From Branchiostoma floridae (Eukaryota > Chordata > Leptocardii > Amphioxiformes > Branchiostomatidae): a stretch of DNA of 64,000 bases. The DNA is taken from assembly GCF_000003815.2 (NCBI RefSeq), contig NC_049979.1:14006364-14070363 (forward strand), read 5' to 3'. This document shows positions 63,524 to 64,000 of this stretch, piece by piece; the stretch's first letter is position 1; the number at the start of each line of letters is the position of its first letter. The translations under genes were made by a program, and so were the position numbers. The notes below the pieces were generated by a model. The model was not told the DNA's origin and searched no databases. It worked only from the letters and a program-made list of their open reading frames with translations.

Positions 63524-64000
63524 TCCAGCCCACTTCAGCGGCCGGACTCCAGTCTTTTCCAGTAAGGACGGTAACAATTAATCGTTCATTTTCTTTAAAG
63601 GGAACCTATGGAAAAATATTGAGATATACAACTTCATCATCACTAAGGAATAACCAGCACAGGGTTTAACGACAGGCAAACTGGAATTGGATCTTTTATC
63701 AGGATCTATCGACCCCAAAGATCAGTCAGTGATCCTGCTTGCAATCGGAAGGTACTGTATAGCGGATGACTTCAACTAAAGGAAAGCCCAAATATTGCTG
63801 ATAAGGACTTATACTTGTCTGTACCGATCAATAAAATATTACAAGAATTCTCTCCATTAATGTAAGCAATAACGGTCGAATAAAGGATACAAATCTCGGG
63901 GGAACAGTTGCCTGCACTAGTGATCTTTTGATGCCGGTGTTATGAAACGCTTTACGATGAGAGGGACGTAGTGTGAAAGCATATCGGATGGCACACTATC
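63524..64000. other. Window edge, no feature
   Basis: Nothing recognised. Confidence 0.5.

Overview
The window is a eukaryotic genomic segment, most likely from a lancelet (Branchiostoma) or a close invertebrate deuterostome. The reasons are short exons in large introns with GT/AG junctions, abundant small inverted-repeat DNA transposons, frequent ACATGTAC motifs, and a protein very close in order and sequence to vertebrate GRAMD1. The species call is inference. A 244-base assembly gap lies at 7028-7271.

One gene explains nearly all recognisable coding sequence. It runs right to left on the minus strand from about 62.08 kb to 4.06 kb and encodes a GRAMD1/Aster protein, an ER-anchored sterol transfer protein that works at ER-plasma membrane contacts. 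I read 21 coding exons along the longest path by joining splice sites whose phases agree. They give an N-terminal tail (62.0-22.8 kb), a GRAM domain (21.9-18.05 kb), an acidic Ser-rich linker (17.4-12.3 kb), a VASt sterol-binding domain (9.7-7.0 kb, partly lost in the gap), a basic linker, one C-terminal transmembrane helix (5.76-5.23 kb) and a short C-terminal tail ending at 4061. The protein is roughly 825 residues, allowing about 31 residues hidden in the gap.

Three parts of the gene architecture stand out. First, a pair of tandem exons (17310-17412 and 17090-17258) encode alternative versions of the segment just after the GRAM domain. Their phases and the very short intron between them force mutually exclusive use. 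Second, at least five alternative first exons or first-exon sets (62.08/61.94, 52.74, 49.84, 35.10 and 30.11 kb) all end in phase 2 and feed one 39-nt common exon at 28.35 kb. Third, there is a 21-nt microexon at 22.85 kb and a 96-bp in-frame tandem duplication of a splice acceptor at 4.7-4.9 kb.

The introns and 5' flank carry mobile elements with visible terminal inverted repeats and target duplications. These are a TTAA element (7.6-8.5 kb), PIF/Harbinger-like elements (10.8-12.0, 20.1-20.4 and 59.9-60.7 kb), hAT-like elements (48.0-48.35 and 53.85-55.65 kb), a large composite element at 58.6-61.1 kb containing two nested insertions, and a foldback element at 63.2-63.5 kb. The left end (1 to about 4060) is 3' UTR or downstream sequence. 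The right end (62.1-64 kb) is the promoter side, where I see no other convincing gene.
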